A stretch of DNA of 64,000 bases from Pseudomonas serbica (GTDB lineage Bacteria > Pseudomonadota > Gammaproteobacteria > Pseudomonadales > Pseudomonadaceae), in assembly GCF_028823535.1 (NCBI RefSeq), contig NZ_JAQIYM010000090.1:744001-808000 (forward strand), given 5' to 3'. This document shows positions 31,035-38,935 of this stretch, piece by piece. The number at the start of each line of letters is the position of its first letter. Position 1 is the first letter of the stretch. Both the position numbers and the translations under genes were made by a program. The notes beneath the pieces are model-generated. The model was given only the letters and a program-made list of their open reading frames with translations, was not told where the DNA came from and made no database searches.

Positions 31035-31604
31035 ATGTCATTGGTCAAAATAGTTAAAGGTGAACCGGTCATTGTTTTCAGTGACTTGCTGAAAGAAGTT
31101 GCAGCTCGAACAGGGAAAAGTATTCACGATTTTAATAATTCTGGCTCACATTTTGATAGGTGGGCTAGAAGAAAAGGTTATCGTGGAAAAGATCCAGAAG
31201 GGAAGGCGATTGGATCTTCACAGATTTGGTATTCCGAGTACCGAAACGATCCAGCTGGGGAAGTCAAACGACCTCTCTACCAGAATTTCTGGCACGTTTG
31301 GAGGGTTTTTGCCAAATTCAAATCGGTTGGCGGTAGTAAAAAACTGGTGATCTCTGCAATCCACGAAAAAATCAAAAAAGCCACCGGAAAACCTAGCCGT
31401 AAACAGGTGCAGGATTATGAATTTGTTAGGCAATACATTGATAATCTCTCGGAAATTGATGACCAGAGCCGTATAGCATTGCATCGCCAATATCTTCGCA
31501 GCCACCAACAGGATTTCGAATTGGCATGGACTGAAGAGATATTTGAAGTTATTTACGACCTGGTCGGTGAATACAAAAACGATAAGGTTCGTATTATGTA
31601 TTAA
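31035..31604 (+). CDS. Unknown 189-residue protein, AT-rich
   Basis: Ribosome site AAAGG. Base composition is visibly more AT-rich than the neighbours, which suggests a recent arrival. The product is basic and helical (SAIHEKIKKATGKPSRKQVQ). It has an N-terminal part with FDRWARRKGYRG but no motif that I recognise. Could be a DNA-binding or toxin-like protein, without evidence either way. Confidence 0.6.
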   Translation: MSLVKIVKGEPVIVFSDLLKEVAARTGKSIHDFNNSGSHFDRWARRKGYRGKDPEGKAIGSSQIWYSEYRNDPAGEVKRPLYQNFWHVWRVFAKFKSVGGSKKLVISAIHEKIKKATGKPSRKQVQDYEFVRQYIDNLSEIDDQSRIALHRQYLRSHQQDFELAWTEEIFEVIYDLVGEYKNDKVRIMY

Positions 31605-31718
31605 ACCGCTGTATTACCGACCGGTTATGCCTGGTTCTGACCGGGTATTTGTTGACCGATTGAGCGGCGGATCCTTCAGCCGCAGAAAATCCTTAAACTG
31701 TTCAACTGGACTGGCACC

Positions 31719-32117
31719 ATGAACCTAACATTCGAAGAAATCATCGAGCTCGAAAAGAACTTTCGCCACATCGACGACGATAATTTTGTCGCCAAAGTGC
31801 GCCTGGAGGTTCGCCGCCACGTAAATGCTCTGTTCGACAATAATGGCAATTTTGTCATGCGCAATTTCGACGCCCACCGCTCGTACCGTTATGATGTCAC
31901 CGATCCGAAGCTTCCATGGCAGATGGAAAGTCGACGGATGCACGAATTCCTCTTCGACGATGACGGCAATCTGCGTGAAATGGTTGCCCATGAATTGCCA
32001 GGTGTGATCGACGAGCGCGGCTTCACCTGGCGAAGCAAAGCGGTGCATCTGCACTACGCCAACGAACACGGCAAGACAACCAGCGGGTCGTACCCGGCGA
32101 CCTGGATGGATAAATAA
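31719..32117 (+). CDS. Unknown 132-residue protein
   Basis: A soluble protein rich in Arg, His and Asp (FDNNGNFVMRNFDAHRSYRY). It has no cysteine and no membrane segment. The ribosome site is poor. A reversed CTCTAG element overlaps its stop (near 32112, minus strand), which might give an antisense transcript. Family not recognised. Confidence 0.6.
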   Translation: MNLTFEEIIELEKNFRHIDDDNFVAKVRLEVRRHVNALFDNNGNFVMRNFDAHRSYRYDVTDPKLPWQMESRRMHEFLFDDDGNLREMVAHELPGVIDERGFTWRSKAVHLHYANEHGKTTSGSYPATWMDK

Positions 32118-32287
32118 ACGCTAGAGATTCATTGCACTCTTCCTAAACCACCATTATCCTGTACGGAGTTACAGTGCATAAGGGTTTGGCCAACTGCTTT
32201 ATGCGGTTGGCCTGAGTTGATGATTTCAAGGTGCCGAAGATGCCCCAAAGCAATCTGTGACACCAAAGGCCTTGGAGGGCTTGCCAG

Positions 32288-32437
32288 ATGAGCAAAGAAG
32301 AATGCGTCCAACGTGCACGGAACCTGAATCACCAGGCCATCGGCTACCGCATCAGCGGGGAAAAACGCCAACTCAAGATCGCTGCTGAGTTTCGCATGCG
32401 ACGCGACGAGTTCATGAAGCAAGCCCGAGCGGCTTAA
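32288..32437 (+). CDS. Small basic protein (49 residues)
   Basis: ATG follows GGAGGG with good spacing. The product MSKEECVQRARNLNHQAIGY and a second basic helix (RMRRDEFMKQARAA) suggest a small helical nucleic-acid-binding or regulatory protein. It fills a gap between larger genes. Confidence 0.5.
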   Translation: MSKEECVQRARNLNHQAIGYRISGEKRQLKIAAEFRMRRDEFMKQARAA

Positions 32438-32491
32438 TCGGATCGCCCTCGGTGCGCCGGGGGCTTCAAGGCCTTCAAAAAGGAATTCACT

Positions 32492-32953
32492 GTGAGTGAC
32501 GACACACTGGTCAAAATCCCCCGCGAAGCGCTGCTCGATCTGATCAGTGTCGCTCGTTCGGTCAATCGCGGTAAACAACACGAAGTTCGCCTCCCAGGTG
32601 AGGACGAACCTTGCTACTGGCAGCGCAAGGAATGGGTCGACTGGGCTGTGGAGGCCGGCGAACTGGTTGCCGCAGAGATGAAGCGGCTTAATCCCGAATC
32701 CATTCTTGCCAGCAAGCCGACAACCGAACAGGAAATCGCCGTGAGCGCCGAAAGCGATGCCCGCAGCTGGATTGAGTTCTCGCTTGGCGGTGAGCGTTGG
32801 TCGTTCGATGGCGATCAGCTGGTTTTATGGGATGGCGAGGAAGAACTCTTCATGTTCCATTCATATCATGGCCTGGCTGAGCCAACCAAAGACACGGTGA
32901 TCGCCTACGTCAACCAGCTACTGTCATCGAAGGCTGGCACTGATGGCCAGTAA
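32492..32953 (+). CDS. Unknown 153-residue protein (GTG start)
   Basis: GTG with AAGGAATT upstream. The N-terminal part LVKIPREALLDLISVARSV and the C-terminal strand region (ERWSFDGDQLVLWDGEEELF) are typical of phage-like hypothetical proteins. It overlaps the next gene by 11 bp. Family not recognised. Confidence 0.6.
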   Translation: MSDDTLVKIPREALLDLISVARSVNRGKQHEVRLPGEDEPCYWQRKEWVDWAVEAGELVAAEMKRLNPESILASKPTTEQEIAVSAESDARSWIEFSLGGERWSFDGDQLVLWDGEEELFMFHSYHGLAEPTKDTVIAYVNQLLSSKAGTDGQ

Positions 32954-33344
32954 AACCGTCTTCAAATCTTTCGCGGCAAGGAAGGCCGAAATCCTAAGGC
33001 GCAACCGATGGATCAATCGCGCCTGGTACGAACTGACCGGAGTCTATTTCTTGGGCGTCCCAGTGCCATTCTGGCTTCTTCTGGTTTGTGTCCTGCTCCC
33101 CGCTATGACCCTCTACGTGGGGGCGACATCCTCGCGGCCAACCTATGTGTTCTGCGACGTCAAGGGCATGGCTTTCGCCAACGCCTCAGAGGCTGGCAGC
33201 ATTCCTTGGATGGTCACTGCTGACGGAATAAAGAACGGCGATGAACCCGGAGCCATGTCAGGCACCCAAATGACCTGCGACGAGGCGATCAGGGTTTTTG
33301 ACCTTCGCCAGTCGGAAGCCCATCACCAAAAGAAGGATCAGTAA
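32943..33344 (+). CDS. Single-pass membrane protein
   Basis: A 133-residue protein with one hydrophobic helix (PFWLLLVCVLLPAMTLYVGA, about residues 40-60), preceded by a basic cytoplasmic segment and followed by a periplasmic part with two cysteines (VFCDVKG and MTCDEA) that could pair. It is coupled by TAATG to the DsbC-like gene, which fits a disulfide-dependent partner. Function unknown. Confidence 0.6.
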   Translation: MASKTVFKSFAARKAEILRRNRWINRAWYELTGVYFLGVPVPFWLLLVCVLLPAMTLYVGATSSRPTYVFCDVKGMAFANASEAGSIPWMVTADGIKNGDEPGAMSGTQMTCDEAIRVFDLRQSEAHHQKKDQ

Positions 33345-33982
33345 TGTTTTCCAAGAAATCCAAGTTCGGTTTTCCTACAATCGGTCTGATCGCGGCGTTC
33401 AGCCTGATGCCACATGTTGCCCAGGCTGAAGGGCTCGGCAGCTTCCTTTCGGAACTGACTCAACCGCCACTCCCCAAGCCGGCGCCGCAGTATCGATTTG
33501 TGCGCGATGCGATGAGTAAGCTGACTGCGGACGAATACATCTCCTTCAGCCCTGCCAATCCCAAGGCTCATGTTTATGTGTTGGCGGATGCCTTTTGCCC
33601 ATGGACTCGTGAACTGCACAAGAGCGTGCCTGAGTTCAATGCCAAGGGCATCGAGGTGCGCTACGTCGCCGCTCCGGACGGGAGCATAAGCGGGCCGGCC
33701 TGGACGGCATACAGGAACATCTGGTGCAGCAACGACCCCGCAAAAGCATTTGATGACGCAATGAAGGGGAGAGCGGTAAAGGCATCGACCTGCGGCGATA
33801 ACAAGCTGCGCACCCTGGCGGCCCAAAGTCAGTTCATGCAGGCTATGCCCACTAATGCGACCCCAACGACTTTCTTCCAGGATGGCTCCTGGATTGAGGG
33901 CACAGACGCGCAGATCGTGTCTGCCTTGCCAGATCGTGCCATTTTGGGTGCAAAAATTGTCGGCCAATACGGCGCTCGATAA
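33344..33982 (+). CDS. DsbC/DsbG-like periplasmic thioredoxin-fold protein, active site CPWT
   Basis: A 212-residue protein with signal peptide (cut after VAQA, about residue 28). After an N-terminal linker comes a DsbC/DsbG-type thioredoxin domain from about residue 73. The active-site region reads ADAFCPWTRELHK (cysteine 85), where DsbC has CGYC: the second cysteine is a threonine. The cis-proline loop is present (ATPTTF), as is a second cysteine pair (WCSND and STCGD) further on. A CxxT site can form mixed disulfides but not easily complete oxidation. Conjugation systems often carry DsbC relatives; this one may hold or reduce a partner such as the coupled membrane protein. Confidence 0.65.
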   Translation: MFSKKSKFGFPTIGLIAAFSLMPHVAQAEGLGSFLSELTQPPLPKPAPQYRFVRDAMSKLTADEYISFSPANPKAHVYVLADAFCPWTRELHKSVPEFNAKGIEVRYVAAPDGSISGPAWTAYRNIWCSNDPAKAFDDAMKGRAVKASTCGDNKLRTLAAQSQFMQAMPTNATPTTFFQDGSWIEGTDAQIVSALPDRAILGAKIVGQYGAR

Positions 33983-33994
33983 GGATTTGATGCG

Positions 33995-34378
33995 ATGACC
34001 ACGATTGATCCAGCAGGCATTGATATCGATGCGATGGTAGAACAGGTTTTTCTTGGAGTGGAGGACGCCGAAACGAATGAGGCTATCCATGCCGGGCTTG
34101 TCGCTCAGGCCTACACCATCCGTCTTATCGCGAAGGCATGCGAGGGCACGAAAGTGTTTGCTCGCGCTGAAGTTCAGTTTGAAGCCTCCAAAAGTGATTT
34201 TGAATCGATCACTGAACCTTCGCAGAGGCTTGCAAACGCCTGGCTGGAATTCCTGGTGAAATTCGTCGATGCGCCAACCCAGTTACACCGGCTGACCACC
34301 ATTCGATTGTGTTTTCCGCTGGTGGCTCATTACCTGCCGAATGAATCGGTAATGCCCACTGGGCCTGTCCTACTCTGA
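33995..34378 (+). CDS. Unknown 127-residue helical protein
   Basis: Ribosome site AAGGA. The product is largely helical (AHAGLVAQAYT-like and FARAEVQFEASKSDFE) with no cysteine knuckle except one cysteine near LAKACEG. Part of the operon with the DsbC-like gene. Family not recognised. Confidence 0.6.
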   Translation: MTTIDPAGIDIDAMVEQVFLGVEDAETNEAIHAGLVAQAYTIRLIAKACEGTKVFARAEVQFEASKSDFESITEPSQRLANAWLEFLVKFVDAPTQLHRLTTIRLCFPLVAHYLPNESVMPTGPVLL

Positions 34379-34397
34379 GTCGTTAAGGAAAATCCGG

Positions 34398-34616
34398 ATG
34401 GAAACCACGGTGGAAGCTGCGTTCGAGAAAGGTCTCTCCGTTGGCAAAGAGGGACGGGCGCAAGGTGACATGTCGATCACGGCTTGTCGGCATGCCTGTC
34501 CGTGGCCAAAGGACGATATCCTGCGCCGGGCGTACATCCGAGGCTGGAAAGTCGGCACCGGTCGCGTTGATCCAGAAGAAACATCAAAAATCATCAGTAC
34601 GGACGATAGAAAATGA
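34398..34616 (+). CDS. Small protein of the Gly-rich 'ribosome modulation-like' shape
   Basis: A 72-residue protein: EKGLSVGKEGRAQGD, then CRHACPWPKD and LRRAYIRGWKVG. This layout (FxxG, CPW, LRxAWxxGW) recalls the ribosome modulation factor (Rmf) family, in which the tandem CPY..LR..WxxGW motif binds the 30S subunit. It is longer than Rmf (55 residues) by an N-terminal extension. Ribosome site AAGGAAAA. Binding to ribosomes is an inference; Rmf-like small proteins are common in plasmids and phages. Confidence 0.55.
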   Translation: METTVEAAFEKGLSVGKEGRAQGDMSITACRHACPWPKDDILRRAYIRGWKVGTGRVDPEETSKIISTDDRK

Positions 34617-35035
34617 AGCGCATGACACTGGTGTTGCTGGCGGCGCTCAGCCTGTCAGGTTGCGATATAGCAAAGGATATGGCTGTAAGGGTTGGCACTG
34701 AGTTCGCAAAATTGTCGCCGGATACAGAGCCAATGACTATCGTGTTCTGGCCTTACACCAAGTTCATGATCGGCGGTAAACCTGCGATGGTAGTCGGAAA
34801 TGAAATCTGCCCACCGGTAACCACCTTTTTTGGTGATGTGGATCCGGCTGTAGGCAAACCGCTGTGTACGTTCGTTACACCAGAAACAAAATCGGTATTG
34901 GTGCAGGTGTTGCTGCCTGAAAACTTGTCGGTTGAAGTCTGGTCAGTCGAGCGCTCTGATGACCGAACGGTACTCCGTCGTGCGGATGGCAGCCTTATCG
35001 GTGCTGCCCCTCAAAACGATGAAGGTGAGTCATGA
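34613..35035 (+). CDS. Lipoprotein of unknown function
   Basis: A 140-residue protein with a lipoprotein signal (LLAALSLSGCD, cysteine near residue 17). The mature part is beta-rich (PMTIVFWPYTKFMIGGKPAM) and contains two further cysteines. It overlaps both neighbours by ATGA. Attachment to a membrane is well supported; role unknown. Confidence 0.65.
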   Translation: MKRMTLVLLAALSLSGCDIAKDMAVRVGTEFAKLSPDTEPMTIVFWPYTKFMIGGKPAMVVGNEICPPVTTFFGDVDPAVGKPLCTFVTPETKSVLVQVLLPENLSVEVWSVERSDDRTVLRRADGSLIGAAPQNDEGES

Positions 35036-35283
35036 TCGAGACCCAGCATGAGCCGAACTGTGCGTACGTCGCCAGCGACCTTCCAGTGCCATGCACCTGC
35101 ATAGCCGGAAGGCTCGCTGCAAATCCGTATATCGGCAAAGGTGACCTTGAGTCAGCCTGGGTTAGGGGGTACCGTGGCGAAGCCGCCCAGGCGCCAGCAC
35201 CGGCAGCCTGGACTGAGGCCTTTGAGGCCGGACGTGAGAAAGAACTGGCCGACCGGGCTGAGTTGCTCAACTTTTTCTGCTGA
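35032..35283 (+). CDS. Unknown 83-residue protein, related in shape to the gene at 34398
   Basis: An ATGA start. Contains VPCTCIAGRLAANPYIGK, ESAWVRGYRGEAAQ and AFEAGREKELADRAE. The xxAWxxGYxG element recalls Rmf-like proteins but the CPW motif is replaced by CTC. Function unknown. Confidence 0.5.
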   Translation: MIETQHEPNCAYVASDLPVPCTCIAGRLAANPYIGKGDLESAWVRGYRGEAAQAPAPAAWTEAFEAGREKELADRAELLNFFC

Positions 35284-35296
35284 CAGGGACGAACAG

Positions 35297-35830
35297 ATGA
35301 CCGATAAAACTATTGAATTGACAGTCACGCTCACCGAGCGGCAGGTGAAAGATCTCCAGCGCTTTCATGAGACCTCGGAAGACGGGCAGGGGTATGACGT
35401 TCCCGCCGAGCGTATGACGTCGCTGGCGCGTGCTGGCATGATTCGCTCGACGGGTTTCTCACGCTACGAGTTCACGGACGTGGGTTCTTCGGTGATCCAG
35501 CGCCTGAGCGCGAACGAAGACAAGCTGGGCCTGGACGAGCGCCTCAAGGCCGCCAACCTGTACTCGGTGGCCGAGTTGCTGGCCAGTGGGCCGCTGGATG
35601 GGTTTCATGTACACGCCGGCGTGCACAACCTTGAGACGTTCCGTCAGTGGCTGGAAATGCGACGAGGCGAGATGATGCGGTTGCAAGCCCCGTACGACCT
35701 GAAAGAAAAGCCAAAAGACGAGATGTACGAATGGGTGTTTTCGCACTCTGCGGCTTTCAGCGAGGTTCACATCAACTTCAAAGCCGCCATCGCCTCGCTG
35801 GCGCCGGCGCCAAATCCAACGCTGAACTGA
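35297..35830 (+). CDS. Unknown 177-residue protein
   Basis: ATG at 35297 with AGGGACG upstream. Starts with a likely helix-strand region (TLTERQVKDLQRFHETSEDG) and RMTSLARAGMIRSTGFSRYE, which looks like a small winged helix, so a DNA-binding role is possible. The C-terminal half is helical. Family not recognised. Confidence 0.55.
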   Translation: MTDKTIELTVTLTERQVKDLQRFHETSEDGQGYDVPAERMTSLARAGMIRSTGFSRYEFTDVGSSVIQRLSANEDKLGLDERLKAANLYSVAELLASGPLDGFHVHAGVHNLETFRQWLEMRRGEMMRLQAPYDLKEKPKDEMYEWVFSHSAAFSEVHINFKAAIASLAPAPNPTLN

Positions 35831-35850
35831 CTTAATTGCCGGAGATCTCA

Positions 35851-36132
35851 ATGACAGAAGCGAGCACTCAAACCCTGAAGGCTTACCAGGTCGGTGATTA
35901 CGACATCGTTGCAGCGTTCACGCCGGAAGGGGCAATCGAAATTCTGTGTGAGAAATTCGGTTATCCACGGGAAGACTACACCATCGATGAAGTCCAGTTG
36001 GTAGGCGATAAGCACCTCGATTCCCTGGATGTGTTTAACGTGGACGAGGGAAAAACTGAAAAGCTCGAAACATCACTGCGCCAGGACGTGGCAGCCCTGA
36101 ACGCGCCAGCGTACATCTACGGCTGGGAATGA
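35851..36132 (+). CDS. Unknown 93-residue acidic protein
   Basis: ATG at 35851 has CGGAGAT upstream and is preferred to TTG 35836. The product contains QVGDYDIVAAFTPEGAIEIL, a pattern typical of small phage-like proteins, and an acidic tail. Family not recognised. Confidence 0.6.
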   Translation: MTEASTQTLKAYQVGDYDIVAAFTPEGAIEILCEKFGYPREDYTIDEVQLVGDKHLDSLDVFNVDEGKTEKLETSLRQDVAALNAPAYIYGWE

Positions 36133-36188
36133 AACACTGAGGCTGCACCCCGGCTAAGGCATCATCACAAGACAAGAAGGACAGCACC

Positions 36189-36767
36189 ATGCAACAGAAC
36201 ATGGCCATCCAGACTAAAGGCCCGATCTACAAAATCTCGGACGAAGATCTGCTGCAATTTTCGCTGGTTGGCGGTAAAAACCAGGCATTCGAATTCAGCA
36301 AGCAATTCGTATGGGTGGCTGAGTCTTCTACCGAGATCGAGTATCACCACGGTGGGAAGATCTTAAAAAAAGGCGCCCATTACAATGACTACTACGGATT
36401 TTTTACGTCCCTGAACCACAAGGAAGCACACGATTTCGCTGAATCGTTTGGTATTACCGAGGAGAGCTCGCTGGTCTTGGTATGTAGAACATACGTTCAT
36501 CTGACTCCATACCTTGACCAAAATAAGGCTCATAATGCCGACAAACGTGCCGGCCAGACACGTCACTTTGAACAGATCCCTGCGGAATGGTTGCAAAAAA
36601 TTCAGCCAGGTGAAGATAGTACCCAGATCTATCGCAGCATCAAGGAACCGGTGCTACTGACCAGCGAAATAACCTGGTCGAGCAAGTACTCGCCCGAAGA
36701 GAACCTGGCTCTGGCTGAGGCGTTGAAAGGTCGTTTTCCCTGCGAAGACTTTGCGGTAGTGGTGTGA
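36189..36767 (+). CDS. Unknown 192-residue protein
   Basis: Ribosome site AGAAGGACA. A soluble protein with SDEDLLQFSLVGGKNQAFEF near the start and FPCEDFAVVV at the end; no known motif. It is the last gene of this block: the next 285 bp hold repeats and the promoter of the operon at 37053. Confidence 0.6.
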   Translation: MQQNMAIQTKGPIYKISDEDLLQFSLVGGKNQAFEFSKQFVWVAESSTEIEYHHGGKILKKGAHYNDYYGFFTSLNHKEAHDFAESFGITEESSLVLVCRTYVHLTPYLDQNKAHNADKRAGQTRHFEQIPAEWLQKIQPGEDSTQIYRSIKEPVLLTSEITWSSKYSPEENLALAEALKGRFPCEDFAVVV

Positions 36768-36813
36768 TTGACGGCTACCAGGTCGCGCTTTACCATCGAA
36801 TGTGCACTATCCT

Positions 36814-36913
36814 CACGCATCAGGCCGGCCATGTCCGGTGCTGCGCACCAGTGGACTGTTGTTAAAAACCCCCACGCCTCGGGTCGGATTTGTCCGGCAC
36901 TGCGCACCAGGGG
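36814..36913 (+). repeat. Two copies of a 41-bp imperfect direct repeat
   Basis: Copies at 36814-36854 and 36873-36913 are 59 bp apart and share CACGC, GTCCGG and TGCGCACCAG. They lie in a non-coding gap upstream of the CCCTAG-family promoter at 36994 and may be binding sites. Confidence 0.5.
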
Positions 36914-36993
36914 GTTACTTGTTTTTGAGCCGAGCCCGAAGGTGCCCGCAAGCCAACCGCCTAAAAATAATTGCATTAAAATGCCATAACTAC

Positions 36994-37022
36994 TTGCAAG
37001 TGAACCCCTAGGGTAATACATT
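36994..37022 (+). promoter_or_regulatory. CCCTAG-family promoter with full CCCTAGGG palindrome
   Basis: -35 TTGCAA at 36994, spacer of 17 bp containing CCCCTAGGG, -10 TACATT at 37017-37022. It heads the operon at 37053. Confidence 0.75.
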
Positions 37023-37052
37023 GTAGCTACAACAGTTATGGAATGGATTTTC

Positions 37053-37460
37053 ATGAGAACGCGCACCTCAGCAACGCTCGTCACAGTCATATCTTTGGGC
37101 TTTATGTGCCTGGCACAGCCGGCGCTGGCGGAAACCACCAAGGTTTCGACCATGACCAGCCTCGACAACCTGCACGGCGGTAATTCCCAGGCAGTCTTGA
37201 TCGACATGAAGGCCCGGTGCACCTACGCAGGAGCCTTAATGCCTGCCGAAGGCAGAAATAACTTCAAGGTCGAGGTTGAGCGCAAATCCTGCCCCAACGA
37301 CGTCGGCATCCTGGTCGAAGAGATCCATGGCACTGCCTTCCTCGGTGAGTTTCCCATCGTGGAGCCTTGTAAAGACAGTGTCGATTGCTACCGGTCGCTG
37401 GAAGCGGGTGCAGTTGTCACTCTCGATTACACATCTGTGGCTAATGGAAATCAGGAATAG
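37053..37460 (+). CDS. Exported protein of unknown function
   Basis: A 135-residue protein. ATG at 37053 gives a standard signal peptide cut after QPALA (about residue 26); ATG at 37038 is less likely. The mature protein has four cysteines (ARCTYAG, RKSCPND, EPCKDS and VDCYRS), probably two disulfides in the periplasm. First gene after the promoter at 36994. Function unknown. Confidence 0.65.
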   Translation: MRTRTSATLVTVISLGFMCLAQPALAETTKVSTMTSLDNLHGGNSQAVLIDMKARCTYAGALMPAEGRNNFKVEVERKSCPNDVGILVEEIHGTAFLGEFPIVEPCKDSVDCYRSLEAGAVVTLDYTSVANGNQE

Positions 37461-37463
37461 GTC

Positions 37464-37829
37464 ATGGACATTCATTCCCTAAAGCTAAACCTGACCAACG
37501 TAATGCCGATTCTGGATGCAAATCTGGGTGCAGCATACCGCGAGTACATGGCTGGAGATTTACCCAAAGGCGCATACAGCTATGTGTTATCACGACATGC
37601 GATGGCGCTTTCTGTGTTATCCAAGGACGAACTAGAACCAAAAGTTGCTTATAAGTCTTGCGCGTTGCTTGCGATGGATTTGCGCTGTGGGCTGCAAGAA
37701 CCGACTATGCGAACCTCAGGTGCTGAGTCTCAAGTCGAGGCTTGGTGGCAATGCTACCGGGATGCTGGTTACACCGAAGTGAACTCGTTTTTTAATGCGC
37801 CTATGCTGCCTTCGCCCTTGGCTGCTTGA
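37464..37829 (+). CDS. Unknown 121-residue protein
   Basis: Starts 3 bases after the previous stop with ribosome site AGGAATAGG. A helical protein (YREYMAGDLPKGAYSYVLSR). Two or three cysteines, no knuckle. Family not recognised. Confidence 0.6.
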   Translation: MDIHSLKLNLTNVMPILDANLGAAYREYMAGDLPKGAYSYVLSRHAMALSVLSKDELEPKVAYKSCALLAMDLRCGLQEPTMRTSGAESQVEAWWQCYRDAGYTEVNSFFNAPMLPSPLAA

Positions 37830-37883
37830 TTATCGAGTTGGGGCAGGGCTGGCGAGTAGAGCATCAAGAGAGAATCGACACCT

Positions 37884-37897
37884 CCGGGCCGGCCCGG
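37884..37897. promoter_or_regulatory. 14-bp perfect GC palindrome
   Basis: CCGGGCCGGCCCGG is exactly self-complementary and lies in the 137-bp gap before the gene at 37967. No T tract follows. It could be a binding site or chance in GC-rich DNA. Confidence 0.3.
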
Positions 37898-37966
37898 CTG
37901 CTTGCAAACAGCGTCAGCCATCGCGCTTAATGGGATATGGATCTCCCCACCACCAGGATTTCAATC

Positions 37967-38578
37967 ATGAGCAAAGCGAACCAAGCTTTCCAGCACACCC
38001 CCGTCAGACCGGCCCGCGAAGGTTGTCTGGGTGAGCAGGTGTTCCTCAAGAACTGGCAGGAGCTACTGGCGCAAGACAATGGCTATCACCCGGATTTTGA
38101 CGGCCCCAACGGCATGCTGATGCACGTTGTTTCGCCGGGCGACGGAATCCTGACCCAGCGTCATGCCACGGTCGCGGCCAGCCTGGTGCGTTGGTTGGGA
38201 ACAAACAATGGCCTGGGCTTCTTGCAGAAAGCCGACCTGATGTGCGACGTGATTGGGGACAAGGAAGAGGGCTACATCGCCGAGTGGGCGTTGGAAAATC
38301 GCCGGAGCAGTACCACAAACAGCGGTGTCCGCACTTTGGAAGCGGTGATGATGGAGCCGGGCGCTGTGAAGCCGCCGAAACTGAGCGCGGATGACTGCGA
38401 AACCATGGAGCAGGTCTTGATGTGGCTGGCGTCCCCCCACAGTGTCTACGTGGTCTCGGGCCAGGACTTCTTGAAAAAATGCCGTAGCGATATCGAGGCC
38501 TGTCTGCGCGAAGAGCGTAGCCGCTTGCGTGCCGCTCGCGGATTGGCGACCTCTCCTGAATCGGCCATGCAGCCTTGA
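37967..38578 (+). CDS. Unknown 203-residue protein
   Basis: ATG at 37967 follows CAGGATTTC. A soluble, helix-rich protein (NSGVRTLEAVMMEPGAVKPP in the middle, CRSDIEACLREERSRLRAAR near the end). No membrane or signal segment. Family not recognised. Confidence 0.65.
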   Translation: MSKANQAFQHTPVRPAREGCLGEQVFLKNWQELLAQDNGYHPDFDGPNGMLMHVVSPGDGILTQRHATVAASLVRWLGTNNGLGFLQKADLMCDVIGDKEEGYIAEWALENRRSSTTNSGVRTLEAVMMEPGAVKPPKLSADDCETMEQVLMWLASPHSVYVVSGQDFLKKCRSDIEACLREERSRLRAARGLATSPESAMQP

Positions 38579-38690
38579 GCCTTATTGACGCGTTGCCTCC
38601 TGATGTGGAAGCGCGTCTTCCCGGTATCCCCGGTGCTCGGAGCCATAGTCTGTGCACCTTCCAGTCAAGCAATTAATTTCACCTAAATTA

Positions 38691-38719
38691 TTGCCAAGTT
38701 ATCTCTAGCGTCATACAAT
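38691..38719 (+). promoter_or_regulatory. CCCTAG-family promoter (CTCTAG variant)
   Basis: -35 TTGCCA at 38691, 17-bp spacer with CTCTAGCG, -10 TACAAT at 38714-38719. It precedes the small membrane protein gene at 38761. Confidence 0.7.
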
Positions 38720-38760
38720 GATCACACAGGATACCCCTGTTATTGGCGCTTGGAGCTTTT

Positions 38761-38922
38761 ATGTCGTTCGCACTTTTAGGTTTCGCCTCTCTGTTGGTAG
38801 GCGCCGGTATGACCCTTGCCTTCAGCGATCATGCTGCGGCTGGCTCGGCTACCGGTGCATTCCTCGGGGCCGGTCTTTTTGGTATTGCCACGGCAATTTC
38901 GCTGCTCAAGCCAACGAAGTGA
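38761..38922 (+). CDS. Small membrane protein (53 residues)
   Basis: ATG follows GGAGCTTTT. The product is two short hydrophobic, glycine-alanine-rich helices (MSFALLGFASLLVGAGMTLA and TGAFLGAGLFGIATAISLL) with a short loop and a basic end. It is the first gene after the recurrent promoter at 38691. Function unknown. Confidence 0.6.
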   Translation: MSFALLGFASLLVGAGMTLAFSDHAAAGSATGAFLGAGLFGIATAISLLKPTK

Positions 38923-38935
38923 GCCAGGAATCAAA

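Noticed and set aside
31719-32117. Antisense CTCTAG promoter near 32112 (minus strand) as a confirmed member of the promoter family
   Set aside because: The core matches, but the -35 is GTGCAA with a 16-bp spacer and the -10 is ATTTAT, and no leftward gene follows. It is mentioned only as a relative.
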